From Doryteuthis pealeii (lineage: Eukaryota; Mollusca; Cephalopoda; Myopsida; Loliginidae), in the NCBI GenBank assembly GCA_023376005.1, contig CM042180.1, positions 46,558,311 to 46,622,310 of the forward strand: DNA of 64,000 nt, written 5' to 3'. A program made the position numbers and the translations under genes. The notes beneath the pieces are model-generated. The model worked only from the letters and a program-made list of their open reading frames with translations, ran no database searches and had not been told where the DNA came from. Position 1 is the first letter of the stretch; each line of letters starts with the position of its first letter. Below are positions 32,868-44,900 of the stretch, in pieces.

Positions 32868-33000
32868 TAATAGGCGAAAGAGGAGAGTGGGAAAGAAAGA
32901 GAGAACGAAAGACAGAGAGAGAGAGAGAGGGGAGTGAGAAAGAGAGAGAGAGAGAAAAGAAAGAAAGAGAAGAAAAGAGAGAGAGTTTAAGACGATGTAA
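31665..33000. repeat. GA-rich minisatellite with ATCGGTTGTC-type cores
   Basis: Cores of about 40 bp (AGTTCTGGAAAATCGGTTGTC and relatives, including GTTGTCGAGACCAGTGG) sit at about 31980, 32130-32205, 32275, 32505 and 32748. They are separated by 100-250 bp of (GA)n, and GGTGAATGAAAGAATGAAAG blocks recur. It mirrors the CT-rich array at 26.2-27.2 kb in plan but not in core sequence. Confidence 0.78.
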
Positions 33001-33225
33001 TGGCGTCGAGATGTGACCTGTTAATCTCCTACCTTTTATCTTCTGAATCTCATGACCAGGCAAGATGCTTGCAAGATGCTTTGACGTCAGCGTATACGCT
33101 TTTACTTGGACCGGAAGATCTCGGGTATTAAAAGGCTCGGCGAAAACGCTAAACAAAGATGTGATATGTATACAAAAGACAGCACCAGTATGTATCTATA
33201 TTGCGTTAAAATGTACTGCACGAAG

Positions 33226-33302
<77 letters not shown>

Positions 33303-33320
33303 TGTGTGTGTGTGTGTGTA
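33226..33320. repeat. (TA)n then (TG)n
   Basis: Adjacent dinucleotide arrays. The DNA at 33001-33225 has no recognised feature. Confidence 0.97.
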
Positions 33321-33344
33321 AGCTGGAAAATGGAAGTGAATCCG

Positions 33345-33665
33345 AGAATATATGTTGAAAAAATAAATAAAGGAAAGAAAATAGTGAAATGGATAAAACT
33401 TATTTATTTGAGTGCCGATACGTGTTTCGGCCAAGAGTTTTTCTTATACACATTGTATTCAAAATATCAAATATCTTGCCTTGATGATGACCGCTTTTCT
33501 GTATACTTTTTATATCATTTTTTAATTTTTTCTATTATTAATTTATTTTATTTCGTATCTAAAATAATAATAAATAGACTACAATGTGTACAAGGAAAAA
33601 CTCTTGGTCGAAACACGTGTCGGCACTCCAATAAATAGTTTTTATCCATTCAACATTTTCTTTCC
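33345..33665. repeat. Inverted repeat with hammerhead-like 3' halves
   Basis: Arms of about 110-120 bp (33350-33465 and 33555-33665) are reverse complements with scattered changes. Each carries GGTCGAAACACGTGTCGGCA or a close variant: a GAAA followed by a palindromic ACACGUGU, as in the family 1 ribozyme. No CUGANGA lies upstream, so only the 3' part of the core is present. Confidence 0.65.
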
Positions 33666-33680
33666 TTTATTCATATTTTA

Positions 33681-34155
33681 GGTAATCCCGCCTAATTAAT
33701 TAATTATTAATTAATTAACTTTCAAACATTAGGTTCGACTTCAATTAAGCACATATTCTCCCAAATATTGTCGGCTGAAAATAGCCATATCACAAACATC
33801 GTCTGTTTGTTTACTTCTCGTAAGTTCGTGTAGAGATCACTTAAGAGGAATATAAATACCTACTCCTAAAACAAAACGAAGAAATCTAGCTAAGTCCGTT
33901 TGGTGTGGAGGTAAGACGCTTGACAGTCAGCTTGACAGACAGGTTTCGAATCACACACGGGGCGGTCTTCGTATCTATAGCTCTGCTGATGAGGCCTAAT
34001 AGGCCGAAATGTACATACAGAGATTGATTTTTCTCGATTTGTTTAGCCTTACATTTAAATAGGTATGCCCGCCTAATTAATTAATTATTAATATTAATTA
34101 ATTAACTTTCAAAAATTAGGTTCGACTTCAATTAAGCACATATTCTCCCAAATAT
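33681..34155 (+). mobile_element. tRNA-headed hammerhead element (family 3), more than one unit in tandem
   Basis: The order is an 88-bp tail segment (33681-33768), a spacer, a tRNA-like head (about 33895-33965, with GGTTTCGAATCAC as B box), the hammerhead (33981-34022), then the same tail again (34062-34154). The direct repeat has a period of about 381 bp, so slightly more than one unit of a head-to-tail array survives. The inverted copy at 34170-34500 continues from tail into spacer in the same order, which supports a tandem or circular unit. No ORF is present. Confidence 0.75.
33981..34022 (+). ncRNA. Hammerhead ribozyme, family 3
   Basis: Stem I CUCUG/CAGAG, core CUGAUGA, stem II GGCCU-AAU-AGGCC and GAAA are all present. 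Stem III is the palindrome AUGUACAU, and the cleavage-site A is 34017. All core bases and stems are perfect. Confidence 0.9.
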
Positions 34156-34169
34156 ATATATATATGAAG

Positions 34170-34500
34170 TGGATAAACAATGTGTTTGAAATGGCGATAT
34201 CCGACAATTTTTTTTGGGATTATGTGCTTAATTAAACTCATACCTAATTTGTTAATTAATTAATTATAATTAAATGAATTAGGCATGCATATCTGTTTAA
34301 ATGAAAAGCGTAAACAAATCGAGAAAAAGTCAATCTCTGTATGTACATTTCAGCCTATTAGGCCTCATCAGCAAAGTTATAGACAGAGTAGTGCTTTGTG
34401 CATGATTCGAACCCTACCTGTCAGGCTGACAGGCGGGGGGACTACTCTACCCATTACACTAGCTGGCTTCTCCAGAATTACTCGTTTATTTTAAACTGAT
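34170..34500 (-). mobile_element. tRNA-headed hammerhead element (family 3, minus copy)
   Basis: On the minus strand the head (about 34475-34400) has A-box-like TAGTGTAATGGGTAGAGTA and B-box-like GGTTCGAATCATGC. It is followed by the ribozyme, then the AATTAATTAATT-rich tail and an ATTGTCGG spacer that also begins the spacer of the plus copy. It has a better conserved tRNA head than the plus copy. Confidence 0.75.
34335..34376 (-). ncRNA. Hammerhead ribozyme, family 3 (minus copy)
   Basis: Core CUGAUGA and GAAA are intact. Stem III is the palindrome AUGUACAU. Stem II is closed by a G-U pair (AGGCU) and stem I is CUUUG/CAGAG with one wobble. Likely weaker than the plus copy. Confidence 0.82.
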
Positions 34501-34529
34501 GTGTATATCGCACTTTTTGGGTGACTTAT

Positions 34530-34715
34530 AGCACGACAGTATGAAGTGGACAAATAATGTGTTTGAAATGGTGATTGCCGACAATATTTTTGATTGACAT
34601 TTTCTCGATTTGTTTACGCTTTACATTTAAACCGATATGCACGCCTAATTCATTTAATTATAATTAATTAATTAACAAATTAGACATGACTTTGATTAAG
34701 CACATAATCTCCCAA
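34530..34715 (+). repeat. Family 3 tail and spacer fragment
   Basis: Contains TTCTCGATTTGTTTACGC, the AATTAATTAATT block and GCACATAATCTCCCA, but no ribozyme or head. Confidence 0.65.
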
Positions 34716-34758
34716 TATATATATATATATAAAATAAATGGTAATATTATGGATTTAC

Positions 34759-34802
34759 TCTTATAACTTGAAGTTTCATGGTAGTCCAATCATCAGATGA
34801 GT
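34759..34802 (-). ncRNA. Hammerhead ribozyme motif, family 4 (minus copy)
   Basis: CUGAUGA, a UGG-ACUA-CCA stem II with a U-U mismatch at its base, GAAA, an ACU-UCA-AGU stem III and a U at the cleavage position. Stem I (ACUCAU with AUAAGA) has one mismatch. Confidence 0.6.
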
Positions 34803-34873
34803 CCAATGGTTGAGATCTTAAAAATGTTGAAATGTGAAATGGTTGAGGTTTTAAAAACCAGACTGATTTTTGA

Positions 34874-34917
34874 ACTCATCTGATGATTGGATTACCATGA
34901 AACTTCAAGTTATGAGT
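34874..34917 (+). ncRNA. Hammerhead ribozyme motif, family 4 (plus copy)
   Basis: Stem I is a perfect ACUCAU/AUGAGU. The core CUGAUGA and GAAA are intact and stem III is ACU-UCA-AGU. Stem II (UGG-AUUA-CCA) has a U-U mismatch where a G-C pair is normal, which may limit activity. I see no tRNA-like head nearby. Confidence 0.68.
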
Positions 34918-35017
34918 GTGAAACCATAATATTACCATTTGATTATGAATCTGCTCTGCTTTTATTAGTATTGAGCACCTTTTCATGCATATACTTTTTC
35001 TCATTTTTTCATCTCTA

Positions 35018-35090
35018 TCATTATATATATATATATTATATATATATATATTATATATGTGTGGTGTGTGTGTGTGTGTGTGTGTTTGTG
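35018..35090. repeat. (TA)n then (TG)n
   Basis: Short adjacent dinucleotide arrays. Confidence 0.95.
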
Positions 35091-35244
35091 CATTTCTATG
35101 TATCTGTGTGTGTATTTGCTCATGTGTAGATATCTTATTTATATATGTACATATTTACCAAACCCTCAGTACGAGCAGGATGTGACACCAGGTCAATCTC
35201 TTAAGCGGAGTTTAACAGGTTTGAATTTAGAGTTTTCCTTCTTT

Positions 35245-35420
35245 TAGACTATCCAAGGTTAAAAAGCCCAGTCTGCCCTACAAATTACGCATAGCTGGAG
35301 GGAAAGTGGATTGATGCATACCTTTCCCAAGGGTATGAGTGCTATTTTAAATCCAAACAAGCTTGCCCAGGATTTGAACTCGAGTCGGTGAGTCTTTTTC
35401 CTACGACTCTAAACATTATA
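35245..35420 (-). mobile_element. tRNA-derived SINE, core-sharing family
   Basis: On the minus strand: a tRNA-like 3' half with GAGTTCAAATCCTGG (B box), a core with ATACCCTTGGGAAAGGTATG, then CCCTCCAGCTATG and a GGGCAGACTGGGCTTTTTAAC tail. It matches the SINE at 63605-63790 in order and sequence. Confidence 0.75.
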
Positions 35421-35479
35421 CAGCTCTCATCTATTTTATACGTCTATCTTATCTATATATACAACCGCAGTCTCTGCCT

Positions 35480-35831
35480 CTTCTTTCTCGTATATCACTT
35501 TCTCTCTCACTCACACACACAACACACACACACACACACTTCTCCTTCTCTCTCTCTCTAATATATATATATATATATATTATATAACTGTAGATATATG
35601 AATGTCCATGTGTAGATATTGTATCTATAAATCCACTCTTCTCAATTACTTCTCTCTACATCCCCCCTCTCTGTCTCCCTCTCTTTCTCTCTCTGTCTCC
35701 TGCTTATCTCTCTCTTCTCGCCTCCTCTCTCTCTCTCTTCTCTATTTATTATTATATAATATTATTATATATATATATTTAGTAGAGCTCTCTAATTGTA
35801 ATTTAAAATTAACTCTCGATCTCTCTCTTTT
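35480..35831. repeat. CT-, CA- and TA-rich tracts up to the gap
   Basis: Several short dinucleotide arrays. The last is a CTCTCT stretch running into the Ns. Confidence 0.85.
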
Positions 35832-35931
35832 NNNNNNNNNNNNNNNNNNNNNNNNNNNNNNNNNNNNNNNNNNNNNNNNNNNNNNNNNNNNNNNNNNNNN
35901 NNNNNNNNNNNNNNNNNNNNNNNNNNNNNNN
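35832..35931. other. Assembly gap, 100 N
   Basis: Exactly 100 N characters, the usual placeholder for a gap of unknown size. Confidence 0.99.
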
Positions 35932-38900
35932 ATATAAAAAATGCCCCCCAAAATGCCAGAATAAGGGGGGGGGGCCGTCCCCCAAACCTTGGGAAAAAAA
36001 ATAATGGTTTTTTTTTTTTGCCCCCTGGCGTAATGCAAAAATATTAAAATTTTAAAAGGTATTTTTTACTTTTTTTTTTTTTAAGGTTTAGTTAAAAAAT
36101 TAAAGTTTTTTAAATGGTTTTTTTTTTTTTCCCCCCCCAACAAATTTAATTTCTTTTTTTCCCCCTTAATTCCCTTTTTAAACATATTTAAACTGAAACT
36201 TTTTCAAAGTAACAAAAAAAAAAAAATTAATGCGTTTTTGGAATAAGCCGGGGGGGGGGTTCTGGGAAGTGTTTTGAAAAGTATGGCCCGGGGTGGCCGG
36301 GTTTGGGTAATTATACAATAACCAAACACAACAACACCCAGAAAGAACAAACCATAAAACAAACAAACACAACCCAACATTATAATTTTAATATAATTAA
36401 TTATCCATTATATATAATTAAAATATAAATGGTTTGTAAAAAAAGAAAAATATTAATTTATATTATACCTTTTAAAAGAATACCAGGTTTTTTGGGCAAC
36501 AAAACTGCCAACACACCTCCCCCTCATAAACCATTCATTTTTTTTTCAACCCATGCCTTAAATTTTCCCAACCCCTTAGTAATAATAAATATATAATAAA
36601 TTAATATAATATTTAAAGTATATGAATTTAATTATTTTAATATATATATAAATATATAATAAATTATTTGGTTAAGGTGTAATATTATAAAAATGTTTAA
36701 AAAAATAATAATGGGGTTTGGGGCGGGTAAATTGATTTTATGGGTTTAATATTTAGGGTTTAATTTAAAAATATTGGTTTTCTTGGTTTGGGAAAAGGAC
36801 AGAGGTTTTGGAAAAGGAAAAAAAAAGGGGGGAAAAGAGAGTTGAAATCGACCCCCTGTTTTTGGGATAGGTTAAAGCCAGATAAATTATGATGTTAGAA
36901 ATTAGAAAATAATTAATACCATTTAAAGAAATAATAAAAAAATTAGGACCCCCCCCCCGGGAAGGAAATTTATTTTATTATATAATTATTTTATATAATT
37001 ATAATTATAATATATTATATAATACTAATTTATTTTTAATTTAAAAAAAAAAAATAATTGATTAGAAATTAGAATTTTTGGAATTAGATTTGAATAGAAT
37101 AAATAAAATAAGAAAATAATATTGAAAAACAAGGCTTGGCCCCATAGATATAAAAAATAATGGGAAAAAAAAAAAAAACATATTTGAAAAAAAAAGAAAA
37201 AATAGATAGAAAAGAAAAGAATTAACAGAAAATTAGGAAAATAAATTAAGAATAAGAAAAAAAGAAGAAAAAGGAAAATTAAAAAAACAGCGGAAAATAG
37301 ATGATTAGAATTGGAAATTAGAAATTTTAGAAAATTTTAGAAAGGAAAAAACAGAACCCGGAGGAAATTTTTTTTTAGGATTTCGATCGTTGTTTTTTTG
37401 GAATTAGATAAGAAAATTAGAAATAAGGAAAAAAAAATTATTGCCAAAAGGACCCAATGAAAAAAAATTAGAAAATGGAAATAAAGAAATTAAAAGGATT
37501 GAATTAAAAGGAAAAAAAGAAAGAAATTTGATTTAAAGAAAAAAAAATAAATAGATTTTTTTTATGGAAAAGGACCTTTTTTTTTAGGATACGTTTTTTG
37601 GATAGATTTGAAGGGTTGGAATAGAAAAAAAAAATTGAATAAGAAAAAAATTTAGATAAGGATAGAATCAAGGAACCATTGCCCACATGAGAATAGGATT
37701 TTTGATATAGATTTAAGTTTTACTAAAAACAAGACCCCCTGCTTTATTAAGAATTTAGAAATTAGATTAAAGATAAGATGGGAAACAATTGGGATTTTTT
37801 AAATAAAAAAAATTAAAACAGAAACCCCTTAGGAAAATTATTATTTTTTTATAGTTTTTGCGCCCCCATGGGCCGGGGGTATGCCCCATTATTAAGCCCC
37901 CGCATTTCCAATGGGTTTTGGCAAAGAATGGGGTTGGCGCCGATTTTTTTTCAGAATAAATGTTGGGGTTTTATTGGCATAAGCCAAAACATTAATCCCA
38001 CGGGGGAAAAAAATACAAAACAATGCAAAGTTAAAAAAAAAAACCAAACGAACCCATTCAAAATAACGATAAATATAATGAAAATCAAACCAAAAATTAA
38101 TTAAAGCCGAAATAACAGCCAAAAAGAACCTTAAACAACAAAAAGTATAATTTACCAGGAAAATACCCTTTAAAGGCCCCACCCGAACCCTGGGGTTGTT
38201 TGGAAAAAAAAATTTTTAAATCCACAGGGAAAGAGTGTTTTGCAAAGGAAAAATTTAAAAAAAATGTGGAAACTCAAATTACCTTTCCGAAATTTAGTTT
38301 ATATTTTTTATGTTAAAAAACCTGAAAAAATAAAAAAAAAAAAATCCGGTTTCTTAAGAAAAAGAAATTTGAAACGGCCATAAAAAAAAATTTCTTTCCC
38401 TAAAAATTCCCTTTTTTGGGAAAGGATTACAAGGCCCGGAATTCCATCTAATTCCCAAAAAAACCAGGAAAAGGGGGCCCCAAGAAAATAAGACACCAAA
38501 GAAAAACCGGTTTTTAAGTTTTGGGTTTTTTTTGAAAAAATTAACCAAAAAAAAGGTTTTTTTTATTATAAAATTTTTTTCCCTCGGGTTGCCATTCCCA
38601 GATCCTTTTTCCCCCCCTATCCCCCAAAATCCCACAAAATTTTTTAAAATTTATTTGCATATCAATAAAAATTTAAAAAATTTAACTTAATTTAAAAAAA
38701 CAGTTATTAATTGAAATTGTTTCCCAAGGTAAACACCCTTATCTTTAATTAAACATAATTTTTCCCCCACCAAACTGTTTTTTTTCAAAAAGTTTTTTTC
38801 GAATTTTCTTAATTCTTATTATTAAAATGGAAAAGAAATTTTTTTGGTGGGGGGGTTTTGGTTTCTGTCCCCCTTGGGGGTTTTAAACCGAAAAAACCCC

Positions 38901-41900
38901 TATTTAATTTACTTTATACAAGTTCACAATTCCCTGGGGGGTGTTTAATTTTTAAACTAATCAATAAATTTTCCTTTCCCAATTGGAATTTTAATTTTTT
39001 AATTTTTAAAACTTCAATTTTTAAAAAATTTAAAATAAAAAAATTTTGTTTTTTTACATCATTTAATAAAACTTTTGGTTTTTTGACCCATAATCTTTAA
39101 ACAATAACCTTTTAATTAACAAAAAAAATGCCCCAAATTTTTTTGTATTTTTTTTAATAAAAAATATACCAACCAAAAATAGCCGGGGAAAAAAAAATTT
39201 TTTTTTAACCAATGGGTGGGGGGGAAAATTGGGAAAAAAGGCCCCTTAAAATTTTTGCCAAAAATATTGGAAAAAAAAGATTCCTTTTAAAAAAAAAAAG
39301 TGGATTTTTTAAATTAAAATAATAAATGCCACCTTAAAAGTTAAAAAAAATTCCCATTTTGAATTTTTTTTTCTTAAATTGTTTGGTTTTTTTTTATCTT
39401 AATCCAATTTAAAATTGAAAAAGCAAACAAATTCTTCCGAGGAAAAAAAAATAAAAATCAAAAAAAAAAATCCATTACAAAGGGAAAAAAAAAAATAACT
39501 GTTTAAATTTTTTTTTTTTAATTTCCCTTTTTAACTTCCTAAATTTTTAAATAAAGTAATTTTAAGGAAAAATTTACATGAAAAAAGAAACCGGGGAAAA
39601 GTAAAAAAAAATGGGAAAAAAATGATTGGGAAAAATCCTTTTTTTTATTCCTTGCCCCCCGCCAAATTTCCTTATTCCAGTTTTTCCCCAATTTAGCCCC
39701 CCACCTTTTCCTAAATTTTAATAATGAATTAAATTTTTTTTTATTATAACTAAAAACTTTAATAAAAAAACTTTTGGGCAAACCAAACCCCCGGGAAAAA
39801 GGGTTTGCCAAAAAATAAATTAATTTTATGCCGCTAGTTAACCTAAAAATTAATTTAATCTAACCAAAAAACAATCTTTTTTCCCAAATAACTATTTTCC
39901 TATTTGGATAATCCTATTGTTTTGGTTTGGGCCCGCCGGTTAAAAACAAATCTTAAAATGGAAAAATTTTCAGAGGGCCAATTTTTCCCCCCCCTGGGTT
40001 TTTCCCCCCCTACTACTTAAAATGTTTTTTTTTTTTTTTAAAACCCCAATACCTTAGGCTGAAACTAAAATAAAATGGGACCCATAATAGGTTACTAAAA
40101 TTTACAGAGGTGGGAAACCTGGGGGTAGTTTTACGGGTAAGAAAGGGAAAAGTTTACGGCCAAAATACAGGCCCAAACTTCCCCCCTGGAAAAGGCTTTT
40201 CAAACCCTTTGGGAAGCCCCCTCCTAAAACCGGGGGTGGGTAGTTGTTTTGGGGGGGGGGCCCATACCAAAAGTTTGAAAATTAAATACCTTTTCTTTTT
40301 TTTTTTTTTTTAAGGAATATATTTTAAATTTACTCCCTCTCCTAAACCGGGTTTTTATAAAGTTTCCAGTTTTAATAAATCTTAAGGTCCAAGTCCTGAA
40401 AAAAACTAGGGGAATGGAAAAAAATAAATACACCTCACCGGGGAGAAGTTTTTTTTGAGAATTATGCCATTAACCTAAATAAAAAAATTAAAAGGAATAG
40501 GATTTTTTTACTAATTTATATTTTATAAAATAAAAAACGGATTAAAATAAATAAAAAATAGTGGGGGAAATTTTTTTGGGGGTTAAAAAATTGAGAAAAA
40601 ATTAATAAATTGGGAAATAAGAAATTAATGAACAAATTGGAAAAAAAGGGGGTTTTTCCCCTCCCCCATTTTTTTTTAAAACCAGAAAAAATGGGGTTTT
40701 AGAAACTAGAAAAAAGGCCTTCACAAAAAACCCCCGGGATTAAAAGTTTTTTTATTTTTTTGTAGTAAAAAAACTGATATAACAGGAGGGACCCCCGCTT
40801 TTGGGGGTTTTTTTAGTAAATTGTACCCTCCTAACAGGGGGGAAAAAAAAAATGCAGGTTTAGTAAATGACTCTTAAAAAGACCCACCCTGGAACAGGGG
40901 CCGGGAATAATCAAAAGTGGAAAAGAAAAAAGCCATCGAAAGAAATTTTTATTTGTTTTTTCAAAGCCAAAAATGAAAAATAACATTTAAATAAACTACC
41001 CAAAAAAAATTGGAATTTTGTTTTTACATTTAAAAAACCTAATAAAATGAACCCAATATATTGAAGTAAACCCCTAAAATAGCAAAACAAAAAAAACACG
41101 GGGTAAAGCGGGGAAAAAATTTTTTTTTTCCCCCGAAATTGAATTGAAAAATAAAAGTTAAAAGGAATTTTCCTCCTCCCTACAATATACAGCCCCAGAA
41201 GGGGTCCCAAAGTTTTTAGCCTTCCAAGGGCCAAGTTAGAAGAAACCCCGGTCCTAAAAATCAAAAACAAGGTTTTTCCCCGTTCCCGAAAAATTGGGGT
41301 TTTCCCCCCCCCCCTCCTTGCGCCCAAACCTTCAAGTTAACATGAAAGGTTAGGCCCCGCCTGAATTGGGTAGAATTCTAAAATTAATGTGGCAAGTAAA
41401 AAATGAAAAAAAGGAAAAAAAAGTTTTGAAAAAAAAAAAAAAAAACACTTTAAAGGTTGTAAAGCTCCCCTCTTCCCGCATCTCCAAAATAGTTATGATT
41501 CGCCCCCCCCGCTGAATTTTTCTAGCAAACTAAAAGGGGTAAAGAAAAAACCCTTCCCCCTCGGCTTTTGTCCCGACCTTGGAATTACCCCTGGAAACCC
41601 CCTATTAAGCCCCACTTTCCCGCCACTTTTTTTTTTTAAACCTTTTTTTTTTAATACTACAATTTTTTCCCCAATAATTCCCGCCCCCCTTAACATTAGT
41701 AAATTTTTGAAGTTGAAAATTTAAACGCCAAATTTTCGTGCTTGAAATTGTAAAATTTTTTTTTTTTTTTTTAATTCACTTAATATTTTTCTTATTTACA
41801 AACTAAATGAAAAAATGCCCCCCCTAAATTAGAAATCCCTCCTTCAAAAAAATTTCTTTCCCTAAAAAATGTGGGAAATGAAAAATTTAAATATAATGGG

Positions 41901-44900
41901 AATGAAAACTGGGCTTTTGTTTTTACAAAAGCGGTAACCCAACTAAAGTTTTTTTCCCCCATTGGGGTTCCCCCCCGGTTTTTTTAAGGTCTTTTTTTTA
42001 GGGGAAAAATTATGTGTTTGGGACCCCCTGAAAAAAATTTAGAATTTTATTTAGTTCTTAAAAACTTGTTTTTAACCAAGTTTTTTAAAAGCCACTAGCC
42101 CCCTAAATAAGTCCCCCCCCAACCGGTCCACTTCCCAAGCCGGGTAATGAAAGCCCCCAAAAAAAGTCAGGAAATTGTTGTATCCCGAAAAAAATTTTCT
42201 GTGGGCGGGTTGGGAAAAGTAAATGGAAAACTAAACGGGTAAAAAGAAAAAAAAAATGTAAAAGTGCCCCCCTCCCACCTTAAATAGCAAAAAATAACTT
42301 TTCCTTTTGGGGTAAATAGCCCCGGGGGCCTTAAGCCGGGAAAAAAGGAAAGATAGAAAAAAAAAACCTTTCCCCCCTCGCCCTTGTCCCTAAAAAAAGC
42401 TGGGGAAATTACTGGGACAATAGATTTTTCACTTTCCGAACCAAACCCTTTTAAACCTTTTTTACTTTTTACTGAAAAAAAAATTTAAAAATCAAGTTTC
42501 CAATCCAAAATAAATGGAATTTTCCCCGGTGGGAAACTTTAACCTTTTTTTTTTTTCCCAATTTTTTTTTAAAAAAGGAAAAAAAAATTAAATTTTTTTT
42601 TTTCCTGGGGTTTTCCTTTTTTCTAGCCAAAAATTTCCCGAAAAAAATTTGGTCCCCAAAAATTTTTTTTTTTTTTTTTTTTTTTTAAAAATTTTTTGTT
42701 TTTTCCATCATCCCAAAATCCCAAAAGTCCCACGTTTTTTTTTTTGGTTTTTAAAAGCATTGAAAATTAAATCCATAGGAAAAAAATCCCTCTTTTCTCC
42801 CCTAACCCATCCCTATTAAAATTTCATTGGGCCCCCCCTCGGGGTAGGTTATTTTTTTCCCCCTCCTGCCCCGCAAGCAAAAAAAATCCCAGTTTTAATC
42901 CACGCAAAGGAAAAAGCCCCTTTGGGTTTAAATTGGTAGGCCTCCTTTTTGCCCCTTCTGGGAAGTTTGTTCCCCGGGCTTTTTCTCCCAAACTTGTTTT
43001 GTTTCCCCCAAAGCCCATTTTTTTTCTTTTTGGGGTGCGGTTTTCCTTTCCAAAATTTTCGGGAAAATAATGGTTTTGTTTTTGTTATGAAAAAAAAAAA
43101 TAGAAGAAAAAAGCCAAGTTTAAAGACCCAAATCCAGGTTGCCCCTTCCATTTGTTTAATGGTGGGGGTTTTGTTTCCCCAGGGGATTTTATTTTTAATC
43201 GCCACGCCCAGGAATTTTTCCCTTGGGGGGTTGCCAGAGCTCCCCCTCCCCCCTAAGGTTTTTATTCCTCGAGGCATTTTTTCCGTTTGGAGGGGTTCAA
43301 GTTTGGGGGTCCATAAGCCCCCCAAACTACAGTAAAGTTTTTAGCTGAATACCAACCTTTCATTGGGAATGGGAAAAAAAAATAAATTTTGGTTTTTCGC
43401 CTTTAAAAAAACTTTGGTCCAGTTAAGTTTTTTTTGGGGATTTTTTCCAACGAAATGAAAAAAAAACTTTGGAAAATTTTTATTTCTGTTTTTCCCAATA
43501 AAAGCAAAAAAAAAAAACCATGGGCCCTTCCCTTTTTCTATTTTGTTTTTTTTAACAATGGCCCCAAAGACCCCATTCCTTTTGGGAAAGAAAAGGAAAA
43601 AAAAAAAGAAGTTAAAAGTTTGGGAGGTTTTTTTTTGGCTTATTTGAAAAAATGGCGAAAATGAAAGGAAGGTTTTTTTTTCCCCAAAATACCCCCTTTT
43701 TTTTTCCTTCCCCAGGGTTTTTACAAAAAAAATTTTGGGGTCCGAAAAAAATTGAAAATTGTTTAATTAAAAACGACCCCTGGGGGAGGGTTTTTCCGGG
43801 GAAACTTCCCAGTAAACTACGAAATGAAAAAAAAGCAAGTCCAAGCCAAAAACATTTAAGCCCCCCCCCACTTTCCCCCGTTCTTTTTTAACGAAGGAAA
43901 AAACCCGGCCCCCTCGGCTCCAAATTTTGGCCGAAAAGTAAGATTTTTTTAAATTTTTTTGTTTAAATTGTAATAAATTGGGGAAAAAATGGGAACCCAA
44001 AATTGGGGGTCAGAAAAAAAATAAGAAAAATTTGTTTTTTTTTGTTTTTTTTTTTTTTTTTTGGAAAGAACCCAAATTAATGCCCCCCGTTTGGGGGTCC
44101 CCATAAAATCCCTATTAAAAAGGGTTTTCCTACATAATTTTTGGGCAAGGGGTAAGGAAAAAAATATTGGGTGGGGTTAAAAAAATGAAAATTTGAATAA
44201 AACAAACCATGGGAGAAAATTTAATGAAAATTGTTATCCTGTTGGGGTGGCCGTGGAAAAAATAGGGTGGGTTTTCCCAAATGTTGGGGGGTTTTTTCAG
44301 CCGTATGGTTAAAGAAAATTAGGAGAGGCCCCTAGAAAATAAAAAGAAAAATTTAGATTTTCAAAACAGGAAAAAAACTAAGAAAAAAAATAGAAAAAAA
44401 AAATTATATAAGATAAAAGATTTAGAAAATTTTGATAAGAAAATAAAAGCCCCCAACCAAGAACCTGAAAAGGATTTGGGAAAAATTTTTTTAGCCTAAA
44501 GAAAAAAAAAATATTTTAAACCAAAAGGACTTGTAAAGGGGAAAATTGGGGGAAATTAGAAAAAGAAAAATAATAATTGAAATCACCTGCCCTTGGTAGT
44601 TTTTTTCCGTTAAAAAAATGCAAAAAGCCCCCATTCCTGGTTTTTTTATTTCCTTTTTGGTTGTTTTGGGGTTTTTTGGGGTTTTGGCTTTTTTTTTTTG
44701 AAAAAAAATAAAAAAAACCTTTTGGCCAAAAAAAAAAGTTTATTTTTTTTTTCTTTAAAATCGGGGAAAAAAGAAAACCGCAGAAGAAAAAAAAAAAATT
44801 TGGGTTTTTTTTGGGTTGGTTTCCCAAAAAAAAGCCCAAAAAGGGGGTGTTTTTTTCAACTTTTGGTTTTCAGGAAAACCGATTTTTTCCCCACGGGAAT

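Larger units (their letters stand above)
34735..34942. repeat. Inverted repeat of two hammerhead-bearing arms
   Basis: Arms of about 70 bp (34737-34805 and 34873-34942) are reverse complements around a 67-bp spacer. Each arm contains one hammerhead motif (next two entries) and ends in GGTAATATTATGG-type sequence. Confidence 0.75.
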
